64,000 bases of DNA from Comamonas avium (GCF_014836675.1 NZ_JACSQK010000004.1:124001-188000); one strand, 5' to 3'. Counted from the stretch's first letter, positions 55,882 to 64,000 are shown. A program made the numbers and translations. The notes: generated by a model from the sequence alone, not told the origin.

Positions 55882-55951
55882 AAGCTCAAAGCTCAAAGCT
55901 CAAAGCTCAAAGCTCAAAGCTCAAAGCTCAAAGCTCAAAGCTCAAAGCTCA
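55882..55951. repeat. Perfect tandem heptamer repeat (AAGCTCA)10
   Basis: Ten identical, uninterrupted copies of AAGCTCA, 70 bp, between two converging terminators (bamC and the lipoprotein gene). A 7-bp unit is prone to slipped-strand change in copy number. It is not in a coding frame or an obvious promoter, so copy-number variation would probably have little phenotypic effect. Confidence 0.97.
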
Positions 55952-55975
55952 TGGCCTCTTAAGAATCAGGCAAAG

Positions 55976-56009
55976 AAAAACCCGCTGTGCATGCACACAG
56001 CGGGTTTTA
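55976..56009 (-). terminator. Terminator of the Ala/Lys-rich lipoprotein gene
   Basis: Stem CCCGCTGTG (55981-55989) and CACAGCGGG (55996-56004), flanked by A and T tracts on both sides. Read on the minus strand the tail is TTTTTCTTTG. Confidence 0.85.
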
Positions 56010-56053
56010 AGCATTTCAACCCCTGCACTGGGCAGAGGTTGCTGCTGGGCCAA

Positions 56054-56365
56054 TTACTTGGCAGCTTCGATAGCAGACTTGGCAGCTTCAGCAGCCTTGT
56101 CAGCTTCAGCCTTAGCAGCTTCAACAGCCTTGTCAGCTTCAGCCTTGGCAGCGTCCACAGCGTTTTCAACTTGTGTTTGAGCAGCGTCAGCAGCTTGCTC
56201 AATCTTTTCCACAGCAGGAGCTTCAGCAGCAGGAGCCACTTCAGCAGCAGGAGCTGGAGCTTCTACAGCAGGTGCTGCGGGAGCAACAGGAGCTTCTTCC
56301 TTTTTGCCGCAAGCGACCAAAGCAGCAGAAGCAATCACGGTAGCCAAGATCAGAGCTTTTTTCAT
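56054..56365 (-). CDS. Small Ala/Lys/Glu-rich lipoprotein with heptad-like repeats
   Basis: A 103-aa lipoprotein. ATG 56365 gives MKKALILATVIASAALVACGKK, with the lipobox LVA-C ending the signal peptide; the Lys after Cys suggests outer-membrane sorting. A Pro/Ala/Glu spacer follows (EEAPVAPAAPAVEAPAPAAE), then a helical region of 11-residue repeats (AAKAEADKAVE / AAKAEADKAAE / AAKSAIEAAK) expected to be a long amphipathic or coiled coil. Similar small lipoproteins are common in Comamonadaceae; the function is unknown. The low complexity limits homology claims. Confidence 0.8.
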   Translation of the reverse strand: MKKALILATVIASAALVACGKKEEAPVAPAAPAVEAPAPAAEVAPAAEAPAVEKIEQAADAAQTQVENAVDAAKAEADKAVEAAKAEADKAAEAAKSAIEAAK

Positions 56366-56549
56366 ATCAATACCTCGAAGGGTGAAAAATGGGTTGAGGC
56401 TGCGCATTAGTTGATGCAGCGATTCCTACCTCCCGCAACACCGCCACACTGTATTCAATGGACGCTGATTGCGGGATTCCTTTGTCTAACGGGGCAGTTA
56501 CAAATTTGGTTTACAGGGTTTCGCGACTAAATTTGTAACAAAAAGACAA

Positions 56550-57677
56550 TTACTTGGCCACGCTGTCTGCCCAGCCCGCATCGACCCAGGAAGAAAGCAG
56601 CTCCAGCGCGTCATCACTCAATTGCTGCACCTCGCGGTGCGAGAGCTGGCGCTCATCGGCCAGCTTTTGCATCAGCTTGGCATCCTTGCCAGCAGCCAGA
56701 TAGCTCTCGCCGTTGATAAAGATGTGCTTTTCGTCATACAGCATGCGGGTGCGGCGATTCAGACGCACACCCTCGAGCAGCGCAAAGTCTTGGGCAGGCT
56801 CAAACCAGACGTTCTGCTTGGGGTCGCTCATGTACTCGCCCAGCGCACGCTCCAGCGCCAAAGGCTCTGCCAGAGCCTTGGCCAGTGCTTGCCGCGCAAA
56901 CTCATACATCTGCACAGGAATTTCGCCAGGATTGCTCACCGCTGCCTGCTTGGGGTCCTTGTAGACCACATCTTTAGGGCATTCATCGGGTGCATCGGAC
57001 ATGCGCAGGAAAATCTCGCGCGCCATCTCATCTTGCTTGGGCGAGCGAAAGCCAATCGAGTACGTCATGCACTCGCCTTGTGCAATGCCGTCGTGCGCCC
57101 ACTTGGGTGGCAGGTACAGCATGTCGCCGGGCTCCAGCACAAACTCTTCTTCAGGCTCGAAGTTGGTCAAGATCTTCAGCGGCACGCCTTGCTGCAGCGT
57201 GAAGTCTTTCTGACGACCAATGCGCCAGCGGCGCTTGCCGTGGGCTTGCAGCAAAAATACGTCGTAGTTATCAAAGTGCGGACCTACGCCACCTTGGTCG
57301 GTGGCGAAGCTGATCATCAGATCGTCCATGCGCGCATCGGGAACAAAGCGGAACTGCTGCAGCAGCTCATGCGCTTGTTCATTGTGCAAATCAACACCTT
57401 GCACCAGCGCTGTCCAGCCTGGCTTGCTCAAAGAAGGCAGCGAGCGGCGCGAGAAGGGGCCATGCGACAGCTTCCACTCACCACCACCCAGCTGTTCAAT
57501 CAGGCGTGCCTCCACGCCTTCTTCACCCGCCATGGCCAGCAGCTGGGCGCGGTTCAAAAATGGCTTGAAGCCCGGGATGGCCTGGCGAATCAAGAGGGGT
57601 TTCTTGTGCCAGTAGGTGCGCATGAATTTCTCGGGCGAGATGCCGCCCAGCAGCGTCAGAGGAGCTTTGGTGTCCAT
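56550..57677 (-). CDS. roxA: Ribosomal protein L16 arginine hydroxylase (JmjC type)
   Basis: A 375-aa Fe(II)/2-oxoglutarate oxygenase like E. coli YcfD/RoxA, which hydroxylates an Arg of ribosomal protein L16. The N-terminal JmjC domain has the opening LLGGISPEKFMRTYWHKKPLLIRQAI and the metal triad HFDNYD plus the distant His of PPKWAHDG. A C-terminal winged-helix-like dimer domain follows. ATG 57677 begins MDTKAPLTLLGG and is preferred to one at 57743. The divergent SlyD-like gene starts 254 bp away. Confidence 0.9.
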   Translation of the reverse strand: MDTKAPLTLLGGISPEKFMRTYWHKKPLLIRQAIPGFKPFLNRAQLLAMAGEEGVEARLIEQLGGGEWKLSHGPFSRRSLPSLSKPGWTALVQGVDLHNEQAHELLQQFRFVPDARMDDLMISFATDQGGVGPHFDNYDVFLLQAHGKRRWRIGRQKDFTLQQGVPLKILTNFEPEEEFVLEPGDMLYLPPKWAHDGIAQGECMTYSIGFRSPKQDEMAREIFLRMSDAPDECPKDVVYKDPKQAAVSNPGEIPVQMYEFARQALAKALAEPLALERALGEYMSDPKQNVWFEPAQDFALLEGVRLNRRTRMLYDEKHIFINGESYLAAGKDAKLMQKLADERQLSHREVQQLSDDALELLSSWVDAGWADSVAK

Positions 57678-57931
57678 ATGCTTTGTCTGTTGTGGGGCAC
57701 AGGCCAACACCCGGTGCCAACATAAAGAAATCGCCAGCAGCACTGGCGATGAATGGTGCTATTTTCCTATGGAGCGCAGCCGCACTGTTTGCGCCGACGC
57801 AATGCCAGTGCTTGAATCAGGCCGATGCTATCGCCATGCACTACATGCGGCTGGCGGTGCGCCAGTACAATTTGGGGCTTTTTTGGCAGCCTGCGCCACT
57901 GCTGGCTGACCACTCATCACAAGGTATGGAT

Positions 57932-58456
57932 ATGGAAATCACCGAACAATGCGTGGTCGCACTGACCTGGACCCTCAAAGACACTCTGGGCGATGAACTG
58001 GATGTGCTGGAAGAGCCGGTGGACTTCCTGGTTGGCGGCGACGACCTGCTCAAGCGGATTGAAGAAGCGCTGCAAGGCCACGTGGTGGGCGATACGCTGC
58101 AACTGCACCTGGAACCTGAGGATGCATTTGGCGACTACATCGACAAATTGATTTTTCTGGAACCCCGCAAGCTGTTCCCCGCCGAACTGGAAGAAGGCAT
58201 GACCTTTGAAGGCAGTGCCCTGCCCCAAGGCTGCAACCCCGAAGCCCCCAAGGACGCGCTGTACACCGTGACCGATATCTACCCGGAACACGTGGTGCTG
58301 GACGGCAATCACCCCCTGGCGGGCATCGCCTTGCGCATCGAGATCAAGGTTGAAGCCGTGCGCGAAGCCACGGAAGATGAAATTGGCCGCGGCAGTGCGG
58401 GTACTGGATTTTTCCGCATTCAGCCCCAGGCACCTGGCAGCAACCTGCTGCATTAA
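57932..58456 (+). CDS. SlyD-like FKBP-type peptidyl-prolyl isomerase
   Basis: A 174-aa SlyD/FkpB-type chaperone isomerase. It starts MEITEQCVVALTWTLKDTLG and keeps the short FKBP fold interrupted by an IF-type insert (QGHVVGDTLQLHLEPEDAFGDYIDKLIFLEPRKLF), the part that gives SlyD its chaperone action. The His/Cys-rich metal-binding tail of E. coli SlyD is not present. ATG 57932 is 7 bp after AAGG; ATG 57926 is too close to that site. A terminator follows at 58491. Confidence 0.85.
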   Translation: MEITEQCVVALTWTLKDTLGDELDVLEEPVDFLVGGDDLLKRIEEALQGHVVGDTLQLHLEPEDAFGDYIDKLIFLEPRKLFPAELEEGMTFEGSALPQGCNPEAPKDALYTVTDIYPEHVVLDGNHPLAGIALRIEIKVEAVREATEDEIGRGSAGTGFFRIQPQAPGSNLLH

Positions 58457-58490
58457 ATACAGGCTGCGCACACCGGCGCACACCACGCCA

Positions 58491-58514
58491 AGCCCACCTG
58501 AAGGTGGGCTTTTT
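58491..58514 (+). terminator. Terminator after the SlyD-like gene
   Basis: Stem AGCCCACCT/AGGTGGGCT with a GA loop and six T residues. Confidence 0.9.
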
Positions 58515-58617
58515 TGATGCCACGGCACCCACACCACACCTGTAAAGTCCAGCCGATTGCGCGCGGGCACCGGCAATAGCCGTGCAGCACGCGCAATCCA
58601 CGCCAGGTCATCAGCAC

Positions 58618-59988
58618 TCAGCGCATCTGAAACGCCTCTTGATGGACATGCCAGCCACGCTGCTGGCGCGCCTGCCGGTGTATGACCTGCCCGAGTCCTG
58701 CGGGGCCGCACACCCAGATATCCAGCGCTGCGCCATGCTCCAGCAGATGTGCCGGCCGCAGATACTGGCCTTGCGCCGCGTCATGCACCTGCAGTGTCAC
58801 GGCGGGCTGTGCGCTGGCGCACAGAGACTGCAGCCGCGCCAGCAGCGGGTCTTGCGCCGCGTTGCGCGTGCAATAGTGCAAATGGGCTGGCTGCAAGTTT
58901 TCCGGTTTGATCACACCTTTCTGGCGTGCCTCCAGCAGCGCTAAAAAAGGCGTGATGCCTACCCCGCCAGCCACCCATATCTGTGCACGGGCACAAGCGC
59001 CCTGTCCATCAAATTGACCATACGGACCTTCAATACGCACCTGCTGCCCCGGCTGCAAAGCCGCATGCAGAGCACGCGTGTAATCGCCCAAAGGTTTGAT
59101 GACCAGCCGCAGCAGCGCTCGTCCATCCGGGGCTGCTCCACAACTGCCGGGCGCGCTGGCAATGGTGAACGGGTGCGGCCCCTCCAGCCCGTCAAAACTG
59201 GCAAACACAAACTGACCTGGATGGTGCCCTTTCCAGCTCGCAGGCATGGCACACAGCACCTCCAGCGGGTCCTGCCCAGCTTCGGCTCCCAGAAGCTGTA
59301 CAGCGTGCACCTGCGCCTTATGGCTGTTCCCCCCTTTACCGATGCGCCCGGCCAGCGACCACAGCGCAGCCGCAGTGCCCAGCGTCAGCAGCACGGCCAT
59401 CAAGGCCCCCATAGGGAGCTGCCACAACGACAGCGGCATCAAAGCCAAAGAGTGAAATGCCAGCAGCACATACAACACAGGCATCACGCGGTGCACACGC
59501 CGCCAGGGCTTGTAAGGCAGCAGCCGCTGCCACAGCGTCAGTATGACCAGCACCAGCAGTGCGTAAAACGCCCATTCACCGAAATCTTTGGCAACTCCAC
59601 GCCAATCTACGGCCCAGCTCAAAACGGCATCCCGCGCTGGCCGTGCGGCAGTCCCCCAGATATCTTTGATCCAGCCACTGGACTCCTTGGCGCCCCAGTG
59701 CAGTACAGCCGCCACGGCTGCCGCAATACCTGCCCACTTATGCAGGCGATAGACCTGATCCATTCCTCCCAGTGGGCGCTCCATCCACGGACGGCGCAGC
59801 GACAGCACCATGACCAGTGACATCATGCCAATGCTCCAGACACCACTGAGGTACAGCGCGTGCTGGCGCAACTGCCACCACAATGCAGGCTCCGTGCTGC
59901 TGGTCACCTCTGCAAAAGGGCCCGCCACAGCCACCCATGCAAGGGTCAGCAGCAGCCCCCAGATTCCCAACGCGACAGGCACTCGCAT
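58618..59988 (-). CDS. Ferric reductase-like transmembrane flavoprotein
   Basis: A 456-aa inner-membrane electron transporter of the ferric-reductase/NOX family. The N-terminal half has about six helices with heme-coordinating His (RLHKWAGIAAAVAAVLHWG and HRVMPVLYVLLAFHSLAL). The C-terminal half is a ferredoxin-NADP reductase fold with the FAD motif HPFTIASAPGS, a GxGxxP-like VAGGVGITPFLALLE and the NAD-binding WVCGPAGLG. It starts at ATG 59988 with a strong AAGGAGG site. The PepSY protein upstream on the same strand (72 bp gap) is probably its partner. Electron donor NAD(P)H; the acceptor may be iron or a quinone. Confidence 0.87.
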   Translation of the reverse strand: MRVPVALGIWGLLLTLAWVAVAGPFAEVTSSTEPALWWQLRQHALYLSGVWSIGMMSLVMVLSLRRPWMERPLGGMDQVYRLHKWAGIAAAVAAVLHWGAKESSGWIKDIWGTAARPARDAVLSWAVDWRGVAKDFGEWAFYALLVLVILTLWQRLLPYKPWRRVHRVMPVLYVLLAFHSLALMPLSLWQLPMGALMAVLLTLGTAAALWSLAGRIGKGGNSHKAQVHAVQLLGAEAGQDPLEVLCAMPASWKGHHPGQFVFASFDGLEGPHPFTIASAPGSCGAAPDGRALLRLVIKPLGDYTRALHAALQPGQQVRIEGPYGQFDGQGACARAQIWVAGGVGITPFLALLEARQKGVIKPENLQPAHLHYCTRNAAQDPLLARLQSLCASAQPAVTLQVHDAAQGQYLRPAHLLEHGAALDIWVCGPAGLGQVIHRQARQQRGWHVHQEAFQMR

Positions 59989-60059
59989 ACATCCTCCTTA
60001 TTGCTTTTGTACGAAACAGCAGCGCCAGCCCTGAACTGGCTGGCCCTGCTTCCTGGGGG

Positions 60060-60410
60060 TCAATGCTTGATGCGGTTGCGCAGCACTGCGCCCGTATTGC
60101 CGTCTATTTCAAGCTTCACACGCGCACCCTGGGCATTGCGGGCCTTGACCTCATAGCGGCCATCCGACCACTCAATCTCACGCAGATCCCGATAGCCTGC
60201 TGCCTCAAGGCGGTCATAGACATCCCGGATCGTCAACTGCGGCACCTGCACTGCATGCGCTGTGGCAGCGGACATGGACGTTGGCGGGGTAGCCACCGGT
60301 GCGCTGGGCGCCGTAGACTGGGCCATAGCGCCTGTAGCCAGGCCAGCCAGCAATGACGCTGCTGCCATACGGCGAACCCAGCGTGATGTCAGAGGTTGGT
60401 GCATTTTCAT
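60060..60410 (-). CDS. Exported PepSY-domain protein
   Basis: A 116-aa protein with a signal peptide (VRRMAAASLLAGLATGAMA) and a C-terminal PepSY domain: LTIRDVYDRLEAAGYRDLREIEWSDGRYEVKARNAQGARVKLEIDGNTGAVLRNRIKH. PepSY domains bind and inhibit proteases or serve as small periplasmic regulators. ATG 60410 has AAGGAG upstream; the frame extends to 60518 without sense. It is in line with the ferric-reductase gene and divergent from a second PepSY gene that precedes a two-component system. Confidence 0.83.
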   Translation of the reverse strand: MKMHQPLTSRWVRRMAAASLLAGLATGAMAQSTAPSAPVATPPTSMSAATAHAVQVPQLTIRDVYDRLEAAGYRDLREIEWSDGRYEVKARNAQGARVKLEIDGNTGAVLRNRIKH

Positions 60411-60573
60411 GGTGATGAGCTCCTTGCTGATGGTGTTGATGACCAGCACCGCGCTGGTCTGAATGCATTGTTCAAAACCCTCGGTGAACCCAAGCTGAAG
60501 CGAATGTTCATGTTCCATTCATCTGCATCCCGGTATAAAACAACGATGTCTACCTCTTTCAGGAGCCTGTGCC

Positions 60574-60939
60574 ATGGCTGCTCAACGCGCACTTTCAAGG
60601 ACTCGCACCCGCCTGCTGGCTGTGCTGGGCAGCCTCACGCTGGGCAGTGCCCTGTGGGCTGGCGCTGTGCTGGGGTTCCCTGCCGCGCACTCTGATGAAA
60701 GCGACCATGAGCTGGCGCGTCAGGCATTGCAGCAGGGCAAGGTGCTGCCACTGCGCACCGTGCTGGACCAGGTGGAGCGTCAGTACCAGGGCCAGGTCGT
60801 CAAGGTGGAGTTTGAACACGAGGATGGCCGCTTCATCTACGAAATGCGCCTGCTGCAGGCCAATGGCCAGCTGACCAAGCTCAAGATCGACGCCGTTGAC
60901 GGACGCATCCTTAAAGCACGTCGCAAAGGACAGGACTGA
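60574..60939 (+). CDS. PepSY-domain membrane/periplasmic protein of a two-component operon
   Basis: A 121-aa protein with an N-terminal signal anchor (LLAVLGSLTLGSALWAGAVLG) and a PepSY-like domain (VLPLRTVLDQVERQYQGQVVKVEFEHEDGRFIYEMRLLQANGQLTKLKIDAVDGRILKARRK). AGGAG precedes ATG 60574. Its stop overlaps the start of the response-regulator gene (TGATG), so it is co-translated with the regulatory pair. It may be an accessory sensor or inhibitor for the kinase in the periplasm, as small PepSY proteins are in other systems; that is an inference. Confidence 0.85.
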   Translation: MAAQRALSRTRTRLLAVLGSLTLGSALWAGAVLGFPAAHSDESDHELARQALQQGKVLPLRTVLDQVERQYQGQVVKVEFEHEDGRFIYEMRLLQANGQLTKLKIDAVDGRILKARRKGQD

Positions 60940-61610
60940 TGCGCATCCTCGTAGTTGAAGACGAACCCACTTTGCAGGCCCAGCTGATGCAGGCGATTGA
61001 AGCTGCAGGGCACACCGTAGAAACCGCCGCTGACGGCGCCACTGCGCGCTATCTGGGGGAAGTTGAAGATTTTGACGCCGTGGTGCTCGACCTGGGCCTG
61101 CCAGTGGTCGATGGGCTGAGCGTGCTGCGCCACTGGCGTGCGCAGGGGCGCCAGATGCCCGTACTGATTTTGACGGCGCGCAGCGCCTGGCATGAAAAAG
61201 TCTCAGGCATGGACGCCGGTGCCGACGACTATCTGGCCAAGCCTTTTCACATGGAAGAGCTGCTGGCCCGGCTGCGGGCATTGCTGCGAAGGCTGTCCCC
61301 GCACAGCAGTGCACTGTGGCAATGCGGCAGTATCGTGCTGGACACACGTCAGGCCACCGCCTCAGTCGATGGCTTGCCACTGGCACTGACCAGCCACGAA
61401 TTCAAGATCTTGTCCCTGCTCATGCAGCGCGCCGGAGAAGTGCTCTCGCGCACCGAGCTGTCCGAGCACCTGTACCCGCACGACAGCGAGCGAGACTCCA
61501 ACACCATCGAGGTCTTTGTGGGCCGCCTGCGCAAGAAACTGCCCCCCGGCAGCATTGAAACTGTACGCGGGCTGGGCTACCGCCTGCACCCCGCTGGAGG
61601 AGTCCAGTGA
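60939..61610 (+). CDS. OmpR/PhoB-family response regulator
   Basis: A 223-aa regulator with an N-terminal receiver domain (MRILVVEDEPTLQAQLM, phospho-acceptor Asp in VVLDLGLPVVDG, Lys in YLAKPF) and a C-terminal winged helix (HEFKILSLLMQRAGEVLSRTELSEHLY, then DSERDSNTIEVFVGRLRKKL). It resembles PhoP/QseB-type regulators. Stop and start codons overlap with the kinase gene. Targets probably include the divergent PepSY/ferric-reductase genes. Confidence 0.94.
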   Translation: MRILVVEDEPTLQAQLMQAIEAAGHTVETAADGATARYLGEVEDFDAVVLDLGLPVVDGLSVLRHWRAQGRQMPVLILTARSAWHEKVSGMDAGADDYLAKPFHMEELLARLRALLRRLSPHSSALWQCGSIVLDTRQATASVDGLPLALTSHEFKILSLLMQRAGEVLSRTELSEHLYPHDSERDSNTIEVFVGRLRKKLPPGSIETVRGLGYRLHPAGGVQ

Positions 61611-63046
61611 GACTGCCCGCCTCTTTGTCCCTGCGCCACGGCTCTCTGCGCAGGCGGCTGCTGCTGGGCACCTTCGTCTGGATTGCCGTAGCCATTGTGG
61701 TGGCCGGCTGGGGGCTGCGAGGTCTGTTTCAGGAACACGTCAACCAGCAACTGCAAGATCAGCTGGTGGGACAGCTGAATCAGCTCAGCGCAGCCGTCAA
61801 CTTCGATGCCAGCAACCGGCTGGAGGTTCAGCCCCTGACTGGTGACGCACGCTGGAACACCCCGCTGTCCGGCCTGTACTGGCAAGTGGATGTGCTGCCC
61901 CCAGACGGCCCAGCCCAGCTGGGCGCAGTGCGCTCACGCTCACTGTGGGACCAGGTCTTGCCGCTGCCTGCAGATACCGCCTTTCCCGGCACCTCACGCA
62001 GCGGTTACGCCGTGCTGCATCTGCAAGATCCGCAGCACCATGAGCTGCTGGCTGTCAGCCGCCCGGTGCAATTGCCCGAGGCCCAAGCCCCCTTGCTGCG
62101 TCTGACTGTGGCCGCCGACCAGGCATTGGTGGCCGAGCCCATACAGCGCTTTACCACCATGCTGCTGGCCGCACTGGGCAGCTTGGCAGCAGGCTTGCTG
62201 CTGGCCGTAGCGGTGCAACTGCAGCTGGCACTGCGCCCGCTGGATGTGTTGCGCCAGCGCCTGACTGCCGTGCGCACCGGCGCAGCCACGCAACTGGACG
62301 GCCAGTTTCCCGATGAGCTGCAACCCCTCATCAACGAGTTCAACCACGTGCTGGGGGCCAACGCCGACATCGTGCAGCGCGCCCGCACCCAGGCTGGCAA
62401 TCTGGCCCATGCCGTGCACACCCCGCTGAGCATTCTGGGCAACGCTGCCGCACAGGAAAACAGCCCGCTTGCGCAACTGGTGCAAGAACAAGTGGCCACC
62501 GCCCAGCGCCAGGTGGACTACCACCTGGCCCGTGCGCGAGCAGCCGCTGCCATTCGCGCCACAGGTTTGCGCACACCCGTGCAAGGCCCTGTGCAAGCCC
62601 TGCTTCGCACCATGCAGCGGTTGCATGCGGCACGCGATGTGCAATTTGAACAAACGGGCAACGCCAGCGATCTGGCTTTTCGCGGTGAAGCACAAGACCT
62701 GTTCGAAATGCTGGGCAACCTGCTGGACAACGCCGGCAAATGGGCGCGCAGCCGCGTGCAGCTGCATGTTGAGCGCGACGGTGTGCAACTGTGCTTTACC
62801 GTGGATGACGATGGCCCCGGTATCCCTGCCGACCAGCGCCAGCAGATTTTTGCGCGCGGCCAGCGGCTCGATGAGCAGCGCCCTGGCGCAGGGCTGGGCC
62901 TGGACATCGTGCGCGAACTGGCGCATACCTACAGCGGAACGGTTTCGGCAGATGCCTCGCCGCTGGGCGGGCTGCGCATGCGGCTGTGCCTGCCCGCTGC
63001 GCTGGACGATACTGTGCAAGAGGCGAATGCACCAGAGCCCACGTGA
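61607..63046 (+). CDS. Sensor histidine kinase, PhoQ/QseC-like
   Basis: A 479-aa inner-membrane kinase with a GTG start that overlaps the regulator stop by four bases. One helix near residues 20-40, a periplasmic sensing domain of about 145 residues, and a second helix (FTTMLLAALGSLAAGLLLAVAV) come first. Then follow a HAMP-like segment, the H box NLAHAVHTPLSIL (phospho-His), the N box NLLDNAGKWA and the G boxes DDDGPGI and GAGLGLDIV. The HAVHTPL form of the H box is the PhoQ-type variant (His-Thr-Pro). The signal is not known; the PepSY gene in the operon suggests an envelope or metal cue. Confidence 0.92.
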   Translation: MRLPASLSLRHGSLRRRLLLGTFVWIAVAIVVAGWGLRGLFQEHVNQQLQDQLVGQLNQLSAAVNFDASNRLEVQPLTGDARWNTPLSGLYWQVDVLPPDGPAQLGAVRSRSLWDQVLPLPADTAFPGTSRSGYAVLHLQDPQHHELLAVSRPVQLPEAQAPLLRLTVAADQALVAEPIQRFTTMLLAALGSLAAGLLLAVAVQLQLALRPLDVLRQRLTAVRTGAATQLDGQFPDELQPLINEFNHVLGANADIVQRARTQAGNLAHAVHTPLSILGNAAAQENSPLAQLVQEQVATAQRQVDYHLARARAAAAIRATGLRTPVQGPVQALLRTMQRLHAARDVQFEQTGNASDLAFRGEAQDLFEMLGNLLDNAGKWARSRVQLHVERDGVQLCFTVDDDGPGIPADQRQQIFARGQRLDEQRPGAGLGLDIVRELAHTYSGTVSADASPLGGLRMRLCLPAALDDTVQEANAPEPT

Positions 63047-63056
63047 TTTTAAAAGT

Positions 63057-63133
63057 GAGCTGTCAGCGCTTTATACACAAGCAATTTCGCATCAAATAAT
63101 GCTGAAATCCTTTACCTATAAGCGCTACCAGCT
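63057..63133. repeat. Dispersed palindrome family, copy F
   Basis: Outer boxes AGCTGTCAGCGCTTTATA and TATAAGCGCTACCAGCT pair imperfectly. An inner stem ATTTCgCAT/ATGcTGAAAT lies between. It sits between the kinase gene and the convergent dut gene and may terminate both. Confidence 0.6.
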
Positions 63134-63221
63134 ATAAAAACAACAGCCTGCGGCACCGTGCAGATGCGGCAGGCTGTGTGCTGTCACGCATGGAGCGTGA
63201 GAGCGTGACTAAAGTGACAAA

Positions 63222-63671
63222 TTACTGCTTGCCCGTCGATCCGTAGCCGCCTTCGCCGCGCTCAGAAGCTGCTTCAAACTCATCGACCAGATTGAACGAT
63301 GGCTGCACCACCGGCACGATCACCAGCTGGGCCAGGCGGTCCATGGGCTGCAGCGTGAAAGCTGTGGGCGAACGGTTCCACGCACTCACCATCAACTGCC
63401 CCTGGTAGTCAGAGTCAATCAGGCCCACCAGGTTACCCAGCACGATGCCGTGCTTGTGGCCCATGCCCGAGCGGGGCAGGATCATGGCGGCATAGCCGGG
63501 GTCTTTGAGGTACATGGCCATGCCGGTGGGAACCAGCTGCCACTGGCCGGGCTCCAGCGTCACTGGCGCGTCAATGCAGGCGCGCAAATCCAGCCCTGCG
63601 CTGCCTGGGGTGGCGTAGGCGGGCATGTTCTGGCGCAGGCGCGCATCCAAAATTTTGATATCTACTTGCAT
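63222..63671 (-). CDS. dut: Deoxyuridine 5'-triphosphate nucleotidohydrolase
   Basis: dUTPase hydrolyses dUTP to dUMP, which keeps uracil out of DNA and feeds thymidylate synthesis. The 149-aa trimeric enzyme has motif 1 [10 protein letters not shown], motif 2 [10 protein letters not shown], motif 3 GLIDSDYQG, motif 4 RLAQLVIVP and the C-terminal motif 5 [10 protein letters not shown] that closes the active site. ATG 63671 begins [12 protein letters not shown]; a longer frame to 63740 would overlap the next gene. Confidence 0.96.
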   Translation of the reverse strand: MQVDIKILDARLRQNMPAYATPGSAGLDLRACIDAPVTLEPGQWQLVPTGMAMYLKDPGYAAMILPRSGMGHKHGIVLGNLVGLIDSDYQGQLMVSAWNRSPTAFTLQPMDRLAQLVIVPVVQPSFNLVDEFEAASERGEGGYGSTGKQ

Positions 63672-63702
63672 GGGCAGCGATGGTAATGGGCAAATGAACG
63701 CT

Positions 63703-63996
63703 TCAGGATTTGCCTGAACGAGAAGCCGTGCGCACAGCACTGATCACGCTGTACACCACCCACGCCAAAAGCACCAAAGGCGTCAGGCTGGGTGCCACAA
63801 TACTGGTCAGCACAAAGCCTGCAAAGACGGCCAGCAGCTTAAAGCCTTTGACTTTGCCAAATGGCTTGTTCTCCGCCGCAGGCTGCTGCGTACCCGATGT
63901 TTTTTTCTGCGCCTGCTGCTGCAGCTTCGCCGCTTGTGCCTGGGCTTTGCGCTTGAAGCGATCTACCGCGCTGTCCACACTGCCAGGCTGGGCCAT
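63703..63996 (-). CDS. Small membrane protein, 97 aa
   Basis: The 97-aa product has a Gln/Ala/Lys-rich helical N-terminal part ([23 protein letters not shown]) and a hydrophobic C-terminal hairpin ([19 protein letters not shown] and [15 protein letters not shown]). I cannot name a family. ATG 63996 is the first start within the window, so the N-terminus could lie beyond the edge. It precedes dut by 31 bp on the same strand and may be co-transcribed. Confidence 0.6.
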   Translation of the reverse strand: MAQPGSVDSAVDRFKRKAQAQAAKLQQQAQKKTSGTQQPAAENKPFGKVKGFKLLAVFAGFVLTSIVAPSLTPLVLLAWVVYSVISAVRTASRSGKS

Positions 63997-64000
63997 CGGT

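Noticed and set aside
55882..55951. Heptamer array as a CRISPR
   Set aside because: The units are 7 bp, contiguous and identical, with no spacers and no cas genes nearby.

Overview
The window looks like chromosomal DNA of a betaproteobacterium of the order Burkholderiales, most likely a Comamonadaceae member close to Comamonas. The reasons are the GC-rich coding style, flhDC-type flagellar control, two orphan Bug/TctC receptors, an RpoD with a long Lys/Ala-rich N-terminus, and the style of the intergenic palindromes. The assignment is by recognition only. I see no rRNA, tRNA, CRISPR array, insertion sequence or prophage. Almost all of the window is ordinary core and metabolic gene content.

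Layout: 1-7.3 kb holds the 3' part of a sulfurtransferase gene, flhDC, then dnaG and rpoD. 7.4-16.7 kb holds a CoA-transferase, an HxlR-like regulator, a double-FKBP isomerase, a two-gene Na+/solute symporter system, and the divergent pair ppsA/ppsR (PEP synthase and its regulatory kinase/phosphorylase). 16.7-22.9 kb is a complete heme uptake and use operon, hmuRSTUV, on the minus strand with a Fur box inside its promoter. 23-42 kb is a mosaic of single genes: sotB efflux, a LysR regulator with a divergent NAD(P)-binding protein, PPK2, a ferredoxin-reductase fusion, Bug receptors, azurin, a hemolysin III-like protein, an ABC ATPase-like protein that has lost Walker A, an OmpA-type lipoprotein, a diguanylate cyclase, ydfG, and a divergent RidA / ornithine-cyclodeaminase pair.

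41.95-42.64 kb is noncoding and holds two tandem copies of a 346-bp unit with four potential hairpins. At least two stems show compensatory changes between the copies. This is the best candidate in the window for something poorly described. 42.8-48.2 kb is parE, a lytic transglycosylase and parC on the minus strand. 48.4-58.5 kb has an MFS carrier, a 52-aa membrane peptide, an SDR, a methyltransferase, an unrecognised 726-aa protein, dapA-bamC, an Ala/Lys-rich lipoprotein beside a 10x heptamer repeat, the L16 oxygenase and a SlyD-like isomerase. 58.6-63 kb is a divergent envelope/redox module: ferric-reductase-like protein plus PepSY on one side, PepSY plus a PhoPQ-like two-component system on the other. 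The window closes with dut and a small membrane protein.

A family of degenerate palindromes built on AGCTACTAGCGCTT / AAGCGCTAGTAGCT recurs between genes, often as the apparent terminator. Start codons were reassigned by ribosome-binding site and family N-terminus wherever the longest reading frame began too early.
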